Source: Harmothoe impar | Taxonomy: Eukaryota > Annelida > Polychaeta > Phyllodocida > Polynoidae | Length of the DNA stretch: 64,000 nucleotides | NCBI GenBank assembly: GCA_947462335.1 | Contig: OX381708.1 | Coordinates: 3,720,001-3,784,000, forward strand | Direction: 5' to 3' | Shown here: in pieces, positions 28,976 to 42,126 of the stretch | How positions within the stretch are numbered: the first letter of the stretch is position 1 | How the letters are laid out: the number at the start of each line of letters is the position of its first letter | The notes under the pieces: model-generated | Database searches by the model: none | Seen by the model: the letters and a program-made list of their open reading frames with translations, nothing else | What the model was told of the DNA's origin: nothing | Position numbers and translations under genes: made by a program

Positions 28976-30263
28976 GCAGCAGGTTCTCCCTCCCTACCTC
29001 TAATACCCAAGGCTCTTGAACAACATTTACAATAGTAACAATAAATCTTCGCATATCAATTTTCATTGATGAGGGGAAGGGGGCGTCTTGCAAAACTTTC
29101 TCACAGTCTGGATTATAGTGGAGGGGGTCAGTGCTGCCTCTTCTCTATACTCTACACAACCACCTATCATATAGCATTATATATCATACCGTGATATAGA
29201 TACTCCAACTTATTATATGTGATAAGTACTCTTCTCTCAGTCTAGCCCCCCTCCTCTCTCCCCTCCCCACCCCCTCCCACACACACACACGCACTATATC
29301 GCCATACAAATTAGTACCGACCGCTGCACGGACTAACAGTGCACTGAAAACATCCAACCGGGGTCCGCTCCCTATCTTTTCTATGGTAACTATGTGCGTA
29401 CATCACCCCAAATTTTGTACCCTTATAACTGCGGGAAATTCTGAAAAAGTACCACTTAAAAAGATTTTTTTTTGTTGGGGAAAAGAACTCTTCGTGGACG
29501 ATTGCCTAATACACTCAAATACAATTCGATTTAACAGGGGAAATCCAGGAAAATTTATCATTTTCAAAGCGTTGCATGTATCAAAGAACCACCAATTTCC
29601 CTGCCAAATATGGCTTTGACAAAAAAAAGAAACACCTAAAATATTAAGATCTGGTTAACGTTATAGGAATTCCCAAATATGTGCTCTAAAATGGTACCCC
29701 TTTAGCCCAAAATGATTTTAAAAGGTACCCCTTTATAGAGAGGGTGTGCATGCACAGTTGGCAGGGCCCAAAAAGAGCCCCTTTTCCTTCAGTTTGTGTA
29801 CGCACATAGTAACCAAGAGTCAAGGAGTGGACCCCCAGGAGTCTCATCCTCCTCATCTTGGTATTGTGTTCCCGGGATTGTGTTGAAGAGAAATATAATG
29901 TTGAATGTGGCTCTCTGCCTAAGCCCCCACTCTCCCATGTATTAACGTTACGTGGGAGCCTTGCATACATTTTCTATTGGCCCATTTCATTGCTGAGCGT
30001 TGGTATAAACGCCTGGCCTTGGAGAACATGCATTCTCGGCGATAAAACTCGCCGATATTACCAATTATATCGCTCAGCATTGAGAATTGTGTGATCTCCC
30101 CTATCCCAAAGCCCTGTGCACACTGGCCTATTGTTATGGTATATGATGGGCACCACCCACTGGGTTCTGATTGGCCTATGTTATATGCAACAAGGGATGA
30201 ACCTGTGGAGTCACTAGATGCCGCCCATTCTATGCGTAATGATGCTGTCGGGGTCATAGCCTA
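28976..30263. other. No gene seen
   Basis: Contains C/T-rich and CA microsatellite sequence near 29250-29292 and spaced GTACCCCTTT repeats at 29690-29740. No coding support. Confidence 0.5.
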
Positions 30264-33200
30264 TACCCAGGGGGCCAGAAGAGGTTTAGGGTGTTGGCTC
30301 TGCTGTAAAAGGTTGGTGTATTTTTTCAATAACTGGGACCCATGGGGAGTTGATTCCACCTGGCCAACCTTTTTGGAAATCCACACAGGGCATAGGGCGG
30401 CCATTTTGAATATTTGGGATGGTGAGAATATAGATAATCTATAAATACGGATATCTCTGCTTCTAACTAACATAGAAATACAAATTTTGATTCAAAATAT
30501 ACATTTTTGAGGTTAGGGAATGCAATGGAGAAGTTTCCAAGTAGGTCAGTGGCGGCCATTTTGAATTATTAAGGATATTTACCATTAAACGTGCCTGAAA
30601 TCTGAAAATATGGCTATTTTTGCATCTAACTAGCATAGGGATTCAAATTTAAGTTTAAAATATACATTTGTGAGGCCAAGGAATGCAATGGAGTAGTTTC
30701 CAAATAGGTCAGTGGTGGCCACTTTGAATTATTAATAATATTTATGATAAAAAAATAGCCTGAAATCTATAAATATGGCTATCTCTGCATCTAATTAACA
30801 TAGAGACTCAAACTTAAGTTTAAAATATACATTGGTGAGACCAAGGATCGCAATGGAGTACTTGTCAAGGAGCTCAGTGGTGCCAATTTTGAATTATTAA
30901 TGAGGTTTTCATTGACATGTGTATCAATTATCAATCATCATGATGACACAGTTATAGGTTTTAGCTATGTTAGGTCAATCCATACCGATTAATCACTTCA
31001 GTGAGACTATTAAGAAATTAGTAGCTAATGTTCTAGTCAATATTGGTTAATGGGGCACATATTATTGTATTTTACTTGGGCAAGCTAGGCTTGCCCATAT
31101 CTGGGAAAGGGTCATTATTGTCCAGGGCTACCAGTCCAGATGGGCCAAGCCCACCAACTAATTTTGGTATAAGGTATCTGCTCTTTTCCTCAGCAGCGGA
31201 TACTATATAAAATAACTCAAACATAGCCGAGCTTAAATACTTATTTGACCATGTGCATAAAGATATCTTTGAAACTATTTCACATATCCAAGCACATCTT
31301 GAAATAAAAGAAGACTGATTGAAGTTGTTCCTGATAAATGCTGCTGACAATATTCAATAATTCTGGTGAGGATCTACTTCCATCAATAAACAACTGATCC
31401 ACTTGATGTCTCCATTATTTTGAGACAGTGAGAAGCAATGGAGAATGGGTCACCTTTTTATGATAGGAACAATTCCTTGATCATATCTTTGTTCATTTAC
31501 AGTCACCATCTGAAAGGTGATAGACATTGGATTACAGTTGCTTTAATTGGGAAATAATGACTGCTAATCACACCCTTTTCAGTTATGCTCAAAAGCATCT
31601 TCAATTTGAGGAGGATTACTCAAAGATTTTGGTCTCTGTAGCCTACTAGAGGACTTGAAGATGGAAAACTGCATAGTGGTGGAAGAGCTGGCACTTCTTG
31701 TGCATGGAGATTGATTAAAAGCGACTTTGCAACATTAGCTGTTTATAAGACAACTTTCATTCTGGGGCAAAATTTAAGGGACCTGGTTGTGGAGAAAATT
31801 GAGAGTAGGATAAAGGGCCCAAAAAGTGACTTTATGACCTGACCCTGACTTTCCAACCACCCCAAGCCTTCTCACTCAATGGGCTTGGGTGTCTGAAGTT
31901 CATTTCTTAAAGTTGGGTTAGGAGCTGCATCTCTGAGGCATAATTCTCAATCTAAATGGTCTTTAACTACTTATAGCACATTCAAAATCATCCCTTATGT
32001 ATTTTACAATTTTCCATAACATAAATACACACAGAAAAGCATAAAATAATGACACATAAGAGAGTTCCTATTGTTGCCATTGGTGGCATGACAGAGCCAC
32101 TATCAGAAATCTCCATAGGCTATACCATTGTATAACACAATCTGGGCTGCAGAGGGATTAGTAATGGGTCCCCTGAGATCCTCAGACCATGGTTTTCTCT
32201 TAATTTGATGCATTCATAAGTATCAGAATGCTTTAAAAAGTGATGTGTGCATTTGTATAGGCATTATGGACACAAATAACTGGAAAATAGAAAATCGACA
32301 CTGAGTCTGCTCCTAACCAATCTTTAAAGACAGGATCCTCCTTGGGGGTTTACTGGTCAAAGGCTAAGTAGGATGTTGCCCTGTTCAGGCATAGGTAGCA
32401 ATAGCTGACTAGGTTACTACCTGTAATAGGTGGACTTTGTATGATGTACTATTGATATCTTGAATACAGAATATAATTGACCTGTTACATCAAGGGTTTG
32501 AACATCTTCATATCATTTGAATATCATAGCAGTTAGTCTGATATTATCTGATTGTATCTGGACCAAATTTTATTTTGCATTTGGTCCTTATCGCTGCATT
32601 GAGTATGGTTTTATGGCTATATCTGAGACTGATTACAGCCTGAAAGAACAACTATCATAGACAATTGTGGTACTTCACCACTAGAATTTAGTTCATTCAA
32701 AGTGTAATAGGTTATTGGGAAATGATCTAAGTACCCAATAGGAAGAGCCATATGTTCTCACTCTATAGTCTTTGGAGTAGGACTGCCCAGAGCCAATAGG
32801 TCCCTCATCATTAAATATAAGTGAAATGGGGTGCCACCTAGAGGAGAACCTCTTGGGAACATGGTACATTTTGGCAGGTAGCTGACTTGCAAGCCCCAGG
32901 TAAGATTGGACCTCTGCATATGTATCATAAATGGATAGCTGAGGAAGTCAGGATAGTTCCACCCATTTCAGGAACAATTCTTAAGTCCTGTTTAAAGTTA
33001 TTTAACCTATGTCAGGCATGCAGAAAGTTCTAAGGTAATTGTTTTAGCAGGATCACTCATGTGATTTTTTGACCACTGATCATGCTTTATCAATGAAAGG
33101 TTGATCTAGTACTGCTCTACTGCTGAAGTTGCATCCTTAATGTCCTTAATCCTGCATTGTTTATAACTACTTGGTGCTGGCCACTCAAGCCAGAGGATTT

Positions 33201-34360
33201 GTCTTGTACACATAAAGCTTCTAACAGCATATCATGTGACAGGCCATTGTGCTTTCTGTGAGTGCCACTGACAATGAAGTCTATATTGAACAAATCTTTC
33301 AAAAGGTGTGGTAAAAATGGTAATGTATTTATTGTCACCAGGGTAGGAAGAGTCCATATTTGTGGTCCCCTGTTGTGATAATATATGGCACCATGTTGTC
33401 TGCTTCTGATATCCAGCCAATCTCTCTGACATTGTGTATGCAAGAACTATATTGATGCTCCAATCATACCATTAACAGAGGATGTTGGGAGTTATTGATG
33501 ATAGTCACATTTGTCCCTAGTATACTGGGAAATGGAATCATTGGATGCCTTGATATCAAAAACATTTATTTTTGATCTGAGTGTGTTTCTTAATGTTAAC
33601 TAAAATCACTGAGTGTGGCTATTAGGGTGGAACCACTACCCCTGATTCCCATGCACAACAAATTACTGGGCACTGTTTCATCACTCACCTCTTTTGAATC
33701 CAAAAAGGCTGCTTACTATTTTCTAAACAATGACACCAATGAATCCATTGACCCATGAATGTATAGTTTTAGCTTCAGGATGTATCTCTAAGATGATCAA
33801 TTGCGACATATTATGTGCAAGATTATCTGATTATTGATAATTGAGACACATTTCAATGAAAACCTCATTAATAATTCAAAATGGGCACCACTGCGCTACT
33901 TGACAAGTACTCCATTGCATTCCTTGGCCTCACAAATGTACATTTTTAACTTAAGTTTGAGTCTCTATGATAATTAGATGCAGAGATAGCCATATTTACA
34001 GATTTCAGGCATGTTTTATCGTAAATATCCTTAATAATTCAAAATGGCCACCACTGACCTACTTGGAAACCTCTCAATTGCATTTCCTGACCTCAAAAAT
34101 GTATATTTTGAATCAAAATTTGTATTTCTATGTTAGTTAGAAGCAGAAATATCCGTATTTATAGATTATCTATATTCTCACCATCCCGAATATTCAAAAT
34201 GGCTGCCGTATGCCCTGTGTGGATTTCCAAAAAGGTTGGCCAGGGGGAATCAACTCCCCATGGGTCCAAGTCATTGAAAAAATGCACCAACCTTTTACAG
34301 CAGAGCCAACACCCTAAACCTCCAATATGGGCTTTTGGCCCCCTGGTTACTATGTATAGA
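30264..34360. mobile_element. Large foldback element (about 4.1 kb) with arms of about 160-bp units
   Basis: The left arm (30264-30945) and right arm (33826-34360) are inverted copies: for example GTTGGCTCTGCTGTAAAAGG at 30294 against CCTTTTACAGCAGAGCCAAC at 34291. Each arm is made of repeating units (GGCCATTTTGAATTATTAA..., boundaries near 30401, 30554, 30716 and 30874). The right arm has fewer units. The interior (30946-33825) is AT-rich with no ORF over about 110 codons. A related element with the same architecture spans 51001 to the window end. Confidence 0.8.
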
Positions 34361-35310
34361 CCAGCTGGGATAAAAAACATCAGGGACTTTTCCATGTTGC
34401 ATTAGCTCTCCAACATTTACTATTAAATGGTTTGTCATTCTGTTTTCAACATTGAATTAGTACATGTATGACATTTTTCTATCCTGCCGACATTTTATAT
34501 ATCATGTGGGGTGATTATTTTAATTTCAATGGAACTCCCTAACAGCCCAGTAAACACATAATTAATGAGAATTTACTGCTTAAATGCGGTATATTTGTTA
34601 AAGAGTGGTAACATTCTCTCCATAATGTATAGTGCTGCCACCTAGTGTGACACTGAAAAGTAATCTACTACTAGTACTTGAAGTTGAAAAGTTACCTCTT
34701 TAACGTAGATCTACATAGATTTATTGCATATATTTACGTCTGAAAGAGGTAGATAAACGTAAATCAGACGTCTACGTCTGTTAAACCTAAACAAACCTTA
34801 ACGTTTTGACATCTACAAACCTTCCAAAATTACCAATCTCAAACCTTTTGGTTGGACAACTACCTAGAGAAACCTCTAAGCTATGTTGGAACTACGTAGC
34901 ATGTTTACTGGCAGGGGCGCTTAAATATACTTTTACGGTAGGTAACATCTTGTATTTTATAGACGCCTGAAATGTGTCCCTTGACATTTCAACGCTGGGT
35001 TTCCAACGTTATTATCTAATTATTTAGATATTTTCCATCACCCTGTTTGGTCGCTGGGGGTTGCCTGATACGTGTACTTTGATGCTCACATGTATTTCTT
35101 TATTGTTGTGTTTAGAATATCATTATGAAGAAAGGCACATTGCAAATCAAAGAAAGATTATTAATATACATTTGTCATGTACAACCACCAAACTGAACTT
35201 TAGTTTGATACCACACATACGGGTTATACAATTGAATAGTACAAAAGTAGGACTTTTCAGTCCAAAGTTCAGTTTATAGGATTTGCCTGCAGTTGTACGA
35301 GATATGCAGG
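34361..35310. other. No gene seen
   Basis: AT-rich spacer. Short ACGTCTG/CAGACGT inverted motifs near 34735-34780 are the only structure noticed. Confidence 0.5.
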
Positions 35311-35313
35311 TAA

Positions 35314-35606
35314 GGCCAAAAAAAAAAAAAGGTTTGTTTCAGGTCACCCGACCGACCCTATGTAAAGAGGGCCGACCCTAGGTTTTTTTTATGCAATTTT
35401 GAAGAAATTTTTATATTTTTACACTTTTTGGGGGTAAATTTTAGGTTTTCAAAAGTTTTGAAAAAAATCGTCCCGTTTTCATACTTTTTTGGGTCAATTT
35501 TAGGGTTATGTAAAAAAAAAAAAAGTAAAAAAAAAAAGAATCCGACCTACCGACCCTAGAGTTTCATCCCATGTTACCTGAAACAAAACTTTTTTTTTAT
35601 TTGGCC
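35314..35606. mobile_element. PIF/Harbinger-like MITE, copy 2 (293 bp)
   Basis: GGCCAAAAAAAA and GGTTTGTTTCAGGTCACCCG at the left, and the inverse (TTACCTGAAACAAAACTTTT then TTGGCC) at the right, flanked by TAA at 35311-35313 and 35607-35609. Same family as 26600-26914. Confidence 0.85.
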
Positions 35607-35609
35607 TAA

Positions 35610-37455
35610 TATTTGCTCATGCCAGCTGTGTTTCTTAACAGAATTCAGGCTGTGCTATAGCATATACATGTAGCTGGAAATCAGTGTGAGCTTATAGGTA
35701 TTACCCAGTCTTCGATATACTTGTGATCATGTTAGTTTGATATATAATGATGTAATAGAAGCAAGAAAAAAAGGTTCATAGGCTAGATTTTGATATATTC
35801 ACGTTTGAAAATAAAACGCCCTTTACTATGGCCATCTAGCAGATTTAGCCTATTTTCCCAACATTTTTCTACATTTAGGCAAATTGATTCAAAATATCTT
35901 AACTACACTTCTTTGATTTATGGAGGAGATCATCTGTAAGGTCACTCAAAAAAACAACTGGTTTCTCATCCTCGTGCGCATCATAGAAAATCCTGTTTTC
36001 TGAAATTTTTTCTTTATTTTTTCTTTTGCAATTTAAAAAACACACCAAAAAAAAACATGATAAAAATGTATTAATATGGGTATATACGGTATCAAATCAA
36101 TGCTTATCCTGTCGGTAATGTATTTGATTAGGGATAACTTACATTTTCTCAATTGTTAAGATCAACAAGTTCTTAACTACTAAAATGGGAAATTTGCTTG
36201 GGAAAAGTCTTTATTTCGCTATGGTTTAGCCCCCCAGTAAATAAAAGAAGAAAATTAAATAAAAAATGCCCTCGTCATATTTTTTGTTGCCCGGTGATGA
36301 GAAACCTTTTTTTTTTGAGTAGCCTTATAAATATGTCCAAACAATGGGCACACATGGGCAGTTCCTCTACTATGCCTGTCCCCTATTTCATCACAGCCAC
36401 CCATTAATCCGTCCCCTGTCCCCCACACCCACCTCACTCTCTTTAATAAGGCTCATATTGAAATATGTTTAGACATTGCTATATCCGTTATAGGTTTGGC
36501 CTATAAATAAGTTGAATATTATGCAGTGGCGGATCCAAGATTCTCCAGAGGGGGGCCCAAACCTGGCCAACCTGGAGTGGTTGTCTGTTTCCCCTGCGCA
36601 CCACAAGCGAAGCGCAGTAGGCATACTAGGGGGTCTGGGGGTATACCCCCTAAGAAAATGTTGATCATCCAGATTTAAAAATGGTGCATTTTTAGGCATT
36701 TTGGCACAGCATACCCTCCCTTCTCTTTCTTTCTTTTCCTCTTTTCTTCTCTCTACTTCCCTCTCCCCCCCCCCCCCCTTTTTTTTGGGGGGGGGGGGGG
36801 GGGCAAGGCCCGTCATGCCCACTGCTATGAATGATATATCGACTTTGATTACACAGGACTGAGCTATCAGATTCCATGAGACATTAACGGATATCGGTTT
36901 AACTTCTTAAAAAAACACGTAATGAAATGAAAATTAATAAAGAGAAAGTATCTGAACATGGATCATCAAATGAAACGTCCCTAATTTATAGACAAGATCA
37001 CTAAGTATCCCTTGGAGTCAGGAGTACATAGGTACTGTGCATATAGCCTGGTAACTCCATGATAAATGTTCTGGATCAGACGCGTCACAGGATAAGCTGC
37101 GTCTTTATCTTTGTGATATCACAAGATGAATCACGGAGGTCGTCTTGAGTACCTCCTCAGACGCTACCCTGGCACGTCTCTATAGATATGTTCACATAGG
37201 TCAAAGGTACAGTCGGTATAAGAGAAACTGAAGTAGTCCCTGTAATCTGACAGATAAATCAGGAAGATTTAACATGAGTATAACCCTATAGAAATGACTA
37301 AACCTTTTTAATGTAATGTTTAGCTATATGGAACTAATCAAAATGTGATATGTGGGAGGATGTATTTGCATTATAGGTATGTTTAATCAGGTTTTAAGTT
37401 GGGCATCAGGGGCCCTGCAGACAATTGGCCCTCAGGAATATCGGCCCCATGTCTA
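35610..37455. other. No gene; one C/G-tract repeat near 36520-36830
   Basis: A GCAGTGGCGGATCCAAGATT start (36523) and CCCACTGCTATG end (36819-36830), with poly-C/T/G tracts near 36765-36803, look like a degenerate TIR element. A block at 36930-37270 is a diverged relative of 8200-8480. No coding support. Confidence 0.5.
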
Positions 37456-37458
37456 TTA

Positions 37459-37774
37459 GGGAGTGCTCATTTTTTAACAACAGGGGGGGGGGGGGTGAGA
37501 TTTCGCGCGGAGCGCGCGAAATTTCCCCCCCCCCCCCGCTAGAGGGGTCGAAATTTTTTACCCCCCCCCGGCAGGCCGAAAATCGCGCGCATTCGCGCCC
37601 CTTTGTAGCAAAGTAACGCGCGGGCTTTTTCCCTCAAAACAGGTTGAATTTTTTTCACCCCCCCCCAAGAGGGGTCCAAATTTTTTACCCCCCCCCCGGT
37701 CAAGGGGTCCAAATTTTTTACCCCCCCCCCCCAAATCCACCAACCCCCCCTGTTGTTAAAAAATGAGCACTCCC
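37459..37774. mobile_element. TIR element with TTA duplication (316 bp)
   Basis: GGGAGTGCTCATTTTTTAAC at the left and its inverse at the right, flanked by TTA at 37456-37458 and 37775-37777. The interior holds G/C homopolymer runs and a CGCGCGGAGCGCGCG palindrome. The 3-bp TTA duplication fits PIF/Harbinger. Confidence 0.85.
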
Positions 37775-37869
37775 TTAGCCCTGTAGAAGATCAGCCCCAT
37801 GACAAATGGCACCCTGATTATAGGCCCCCTGACTGTGGGCCATTTGCTTAACATCCGAGCACATGTCAT

Positions 37870-37985
37870 ACTAACTTCTGAACACATGCCATACTAACGT
37901 CCGCACACTAACGTCCGAACATTAACGTCTGAACACTAACGTCCAAACACTAATATCTGAGCAGACACTGTACTAACGTCCGAAC
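37870..37985. repeat. Short tandem repeat of ACTAACGTCCGAAC units
   Basis: About six variable units of 16-18 bp. The reverse units (GGACGTTAG, GGACGTTAGCGTT) occur as a second array at 40845-41050. Confidence 0.7.
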
Positions 37986-38572
37986 GGGTATTAGAATGTA
38001 CCATCACCTGGTCGGAATATGCCACTCAAATGGTCGGAATGTACCACTATAAACAGGGCCAGAAGGAACGACCTCGGAAAACTGAAAACTGCATTGAATT
38101 TTAGAAGAAAGAATCAAGAAGGGATGAAATAGTCGAGGTTGGGGGGCAAAGCCCCCATGGCATAACTTAACATGGCTATTCTGTAGACAGGATAGTAAGG
38201 GAATAAATGAATAAGCACCCACCTGAGTGCTTGCTTATTCATTTATTATTCCGTTTATACCACAGTTTGAACATTTGAGATAATCTGATTTATTTCACCC
38301 TGTAAACTTGTGTTTATCATGTAAACTCACTGCCTGACGTCATAGCAGTGCGGTTATCCAGTTCTAATGCACGGCGGTTATCCAGTATAGGCACTACTTT
38401 GAGTGCCTGAAGTGGATAACCGTGGTATAATATTTGATATTGCATAGTCTTACAAATAAGACGGTGGGGCTCTGTAATAAGACGGTGGGGCTCTGTCACT
38501 CGATCTCCACGCCAAACACTGTCCCTATCACTGGGGAGGTGAGAGAGGCCCCTGCTGGTCCTCTGCCCCTGG
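37986..38572. other. No gene; inverted GCGGTTATCCAGT motifs
   Basis: GCGGTTATCCAGT occurs twice at 38350-38383 and in inverse (GTGGATAACCGTGG) at 38411-38424, so a small foldback is possible. A duplicated AGACGGTGGGGCTCTG lies at 38459-38495. Confidence 0.5.
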
Positions 38573-39784
38573 TAAGGGGTGATCCATTTAGTATGTCACG
38601 CTTTTTTGGGCCATTTTGAACACCCCCCCCCACCCCCATGTCACACTTTGTCACACTTCTCCCAACACCCCCCAGAAAAGTATGTCACAAATCTGCTGAC
38701 ACCCCCCCCCCCTTTACAAATAGTGATTTTATTAGGCATGATGTACCTTATCGATTAGAACCTTTTCAGATAACAACTGGTAACAAAATTATATGAACAT
38801 TGGTGGCACCCTAGATTATTGTGGCCTTGATCCATGGATTCTTGCAAGTGGTCACAAGAATAGGGCGCCTAAGTCTGGCCAATTTCCGGCCGCTTATGGG
38901 CTCCCCATATTATAACCTGCAGGCTTGAAGGATGGGTGACATTTTTTGTCTCCATATATCTCCACTAATATCAAGATTTGGGGTATATAATATCAGATCT
39001 AGGACCTCTTTAGGCCAACTTAGATCTGGGTACTTTTTGTTAGAAACGGTGATAAAATTACGATAACATTTTATCGGGAAACTTAGGTGCCCTATAAAAG
39101 GTGTGCTGGTAATGCTACCTGGGGGAGGGGGCACTCAATTTTATTTCAACACAGGTATGTGGCTGGCTCTCCAGCAACCCTTTCCCTAGGTGACGTGAAA
39201 AGTGACCCCTAATGGGGGAGATTTTTGTGTCTGGGTTTAAGCAAATTGTCTGAGGAGAGACCCTTGGTGAAAGGGATTTTTAGTCAAAAGTGACCTTTGT
39301 TGCTGAGATCTCCAATAAGCGACCCTTGTTTTTACAGATTTTGTTGAAAGAGACCCTTGGTGAGGGTGGTTTTGGTGAAAAGTAGCCCTTGTGAGGGGGA
39401 TTTCTTGGGAAAAGCAGACCCATGGCAAGGGGGGTCTTGCTCAAAATATAGCCTTGCCAGTCACACATCCATGTATACGGGATCTTGTGTTACCCTCTAC
39501 AGTGATTGATCGAGGTCAGTTAAGCAGATGAAGGATGATGAAGGCTGACCTGTCTATAGTGGATGGGGCTGGTAGTTGTAGGTCTACTACAACCACCAGC
39601 ATGTGTTTAGCCTGGAGATATCACTAATTATACAGCATTTATTTAATATATGGTTTTAAAAAAATCTGAAAGTGTGACGTCACATAATCCTATACACCCC
39701 CCCACCCCCTTGTCACACTTTGTCACACAAAAAAAAGACGCCCCCACCCCCTCGGGCGTGACATACTAAATGGATCACCCCTTA
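38573..39784. mobile_element. TIR element of 1.2 kb with 29-bp perfect termini
   Basis: Bases 38573-38601 and 39756-39784 are exact reverse complements (beginning TAAGGGGTGATCCATTTAGT). Just inside both ends lies a direct TGTCACACTTTGTCACAC motif. There is no ORF over 75 codons that looks real. CCCTTGGTGAAAGG-like units at 39255-39420 form an internal degenerate repeat. Confidence 0.8.
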
Positions 39785-39944
39785 AAGGAGATGGGTGTTT
39801 GGTAGAGGAGGAATATCCACTTATTGAGTGAAACATCTTATACACATTGTATACATGTATCAACCCTTTAAGGCCTGCTTGTATACTGCTTTAATGTACA
39901 ATGTCACTCATACAGCCCTGGTACCCTGGTGACATTAATGGCCC

Positions 39945-40152
39945 TAGACCCTTAAATTCGACACGGCGACATGGACCTTTTTTTGGCCCTAGTGACATGG
40001 GACATGAGGAGAAAATAGATAGTGACATGGGACATGAGGAGAAAATAGATAGTGACATGGGACATGGGGAATTTCTTAAGATTGATGTGGCGACATGAGC
40101 ATTTCTTAAGATCGACACGGGACATGGGGACCCCCCCCCCCATCAAGGGCCC
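39945..40152. repeat. GACATGG-family repeat, copy 6
   Basis: Opened by GGCCCTAGACCCTTAAATTC, with two identical GATAGTGACATGGGACATG units (40020 and 40050), and closed by a C run and CATCAAGGGCCCC. Confidence 0.8.
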
Positions 40153-41115
40153 CACAATAAGTCCTGCATTGCATCATGCCGACCCTCCGAGGAGTGTATC
40201 AACTCCACAGGATCGCATAATGCTTGAATACAGCACTGGCGAGTTACTGACATATGTAGGATTATTTTGGTATAAATGGTTTATTGCGTTTTCGTGTACT
40301 ATTATGGTGTAAATATTATATAAACTCAAATATACCATAAAGACAGGAAAACTATTTTGGTTAATTGTGTAACTGTATTTGTCAGGGGTGGACTTGCTTT
40401 CTGGTTTGGGCAAGGTCACCTGAGATGTGAAAGTGACAAGCTTCAGTGCAGGTGATGCTCTAGGAGCTTGTTTGGGTGTGGTAATCAGGTACAGGGAAAG
40501 CTGTATCCAAGGTACCAATGACTTACAGAACAGGGTATATATAAGGTTTGTTGTGTGTATGGGAGAGCAGAACCCAGGGAGGAAACCAAAAGGAGCAGTC
40601 ACCCTAAGTTTTCAAATATTAGAACAAGGGACTTGAATTAGCCCCTTTTTAACACATACACTGCCTAATAATGGCCTTTGATAATGGTTGGGAAACAATT
40701 ATAAGAAACAATTAAGTTCTCCCATATATATCTATGCGCAACCTTGACTCCCACAGTGCCACCAATTCGCTATTACGACCACTATTTGATAGTCCCAAAG
40801 GTGGTTGTAATAGAGGGAGTTGAATGTACATATCCCCTATTTTCGGACGTTAGAATGACATGTGCTGGGACGTTATTATGTACCGTACTCGCACATTAGT
40901 ATGGACGATACCCAGATGTTAGCATGGACTATACTCAAATGCTGCTATAGATTATACTCGGATTGCCTGTACTTGGATGTTAGTATGGCATGTGTTTGGA
41001 CATTAGCGTTTGGACGTTAGCATTGGGACGTTAGCGTTGGGACGTTAGGGGCATGGCCTATTATCCAGTCAAGGGGGCCCCTCCATTACCCCCAACATAA
41101 GTCAGTATCAATGCA
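40153..41115. other. No gene; GGACGTTAG tandem units at 40845-41050
   Basis: Holds the second, inverted-orientation array of the 37870 repeat (GGGACGTTAGCGTTGGGACG and variants). The remainder is spacer. Confidence 0.5.
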
Positions 41116-41119
41116 TACA

Positions 41120-41515
41120 ATAATGGCCCTAGACCCCTAAATTCTACACGGCGACATGGACCATTTTGGGGCCTAGTGACATAGAAAAGGAAAAAGAATT
41201 AGATAGTGACATGGGAGATTGGGGATTTCATATAATCAATATGGGGACATGACCATTTCTTAAAATCGATATGGTGACATGGCCAAATCTTCAATTCAAT
41301 ATGGCGACATGGCCATTTCTTCAATTCAATATGGCGACATGGCCATTTCTTCAATTCAATATGGTGACATGGCCATTTCTTCAATTCAATATGGCGACAT
41401 GGCCATTTCTTCAATTCAATATGGCGACATGCCCATTTCTTCAATTCAATATGGCGACATGCCCATTTCTTAGAATCGACTTGGGACATGAGGGCCCAAG
41501 ATCAAGCGGTCCACA
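41120..41515. repeat. GACATGG-family repeat with 30-bp tandem array
   Basis: Within the family copy, bases 41279-41470 are about six tandem copies of a 30-bp unit (ATGGCGACATGGCCATTTCT plus TCAATTCAAT). The unit length is a multiple of three and has no stop, so both strands show open frames. These are treated as non-genes. Confidence 0.9.
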
Positions 41516-41884
41516 ATAAACTCTGCCGTGATTATTAACATCTCAGAGGCTCTTTAGAGGCTTCTTTGGAGAGCAGTTCGGACTTTAGACTTTAACTGCA
41601 TACATATATGCTGATATTCCAGTACATATTACCTTATTTTGATATGTAAATTGCCACTATTTCAGCTTTCTATGTGTTGAAAAAACAGTTAATTCGGCAC
41701 ATTTTTTAGATGCATACTACAGTACTGAAGTCGCCAAAATCAAACCCCCTCTGCGTCAGATCTGGGGGTGTGGGTAATACGCGACTTTGGCGTATAAACA
41801 AGGTTAAACGGTAGCAGTGTATAGTCTGTCCATGTCACTTGCGAAATCAACTATTCTTAAATTTGGCTGGTTATTTCATTAGTG
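41516..41884. other. No gene seen
   Basis: AT-rich spacer. A CTGAAGTCGCCAAAATCAAA motif near 41725 is diverged from one near 48109. Confidence 0.5.
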
Positions 41885-42126
41885 TGCCCCTACATGGGTA
41901 AAATTCGACACGTGAAACACGGCGACACGGCCCTTTTAAAAATCGACACGTGCGACACGGCCCTTTTAAAAATCGACGGACACAGACAATTTTGAGATAA
42001 AAATCGACCTACAGAGTTGTTTCTCTGACTTGCTATATACCTAAAAAGTGACGCAGTGACACGCTGTTTTGCTCTAAAAAGCGACACAGTGACACGGCCA
42101 AAATTCTGGGTACCCATGTAGAGGCA
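41885..42126. mobile_element. Small TIR element (TGCCTCTACATGGG family), copy 2
   Basis: The left end TGCCCCTACATGGGTAAAAT and the right inverse CCCATGTAGAGGCA match the element at 10215-10378. Repeated AAAATCGACACG and GTGACACGG units lie inside. Confidence 0.65.

Noticed and set aside
41199..41519. ORFs on both strands with MATWPFLQFN or CRHIELKKW repeats
   Set aside because: Artefact of a 30-bp stop-free tandem repeat.
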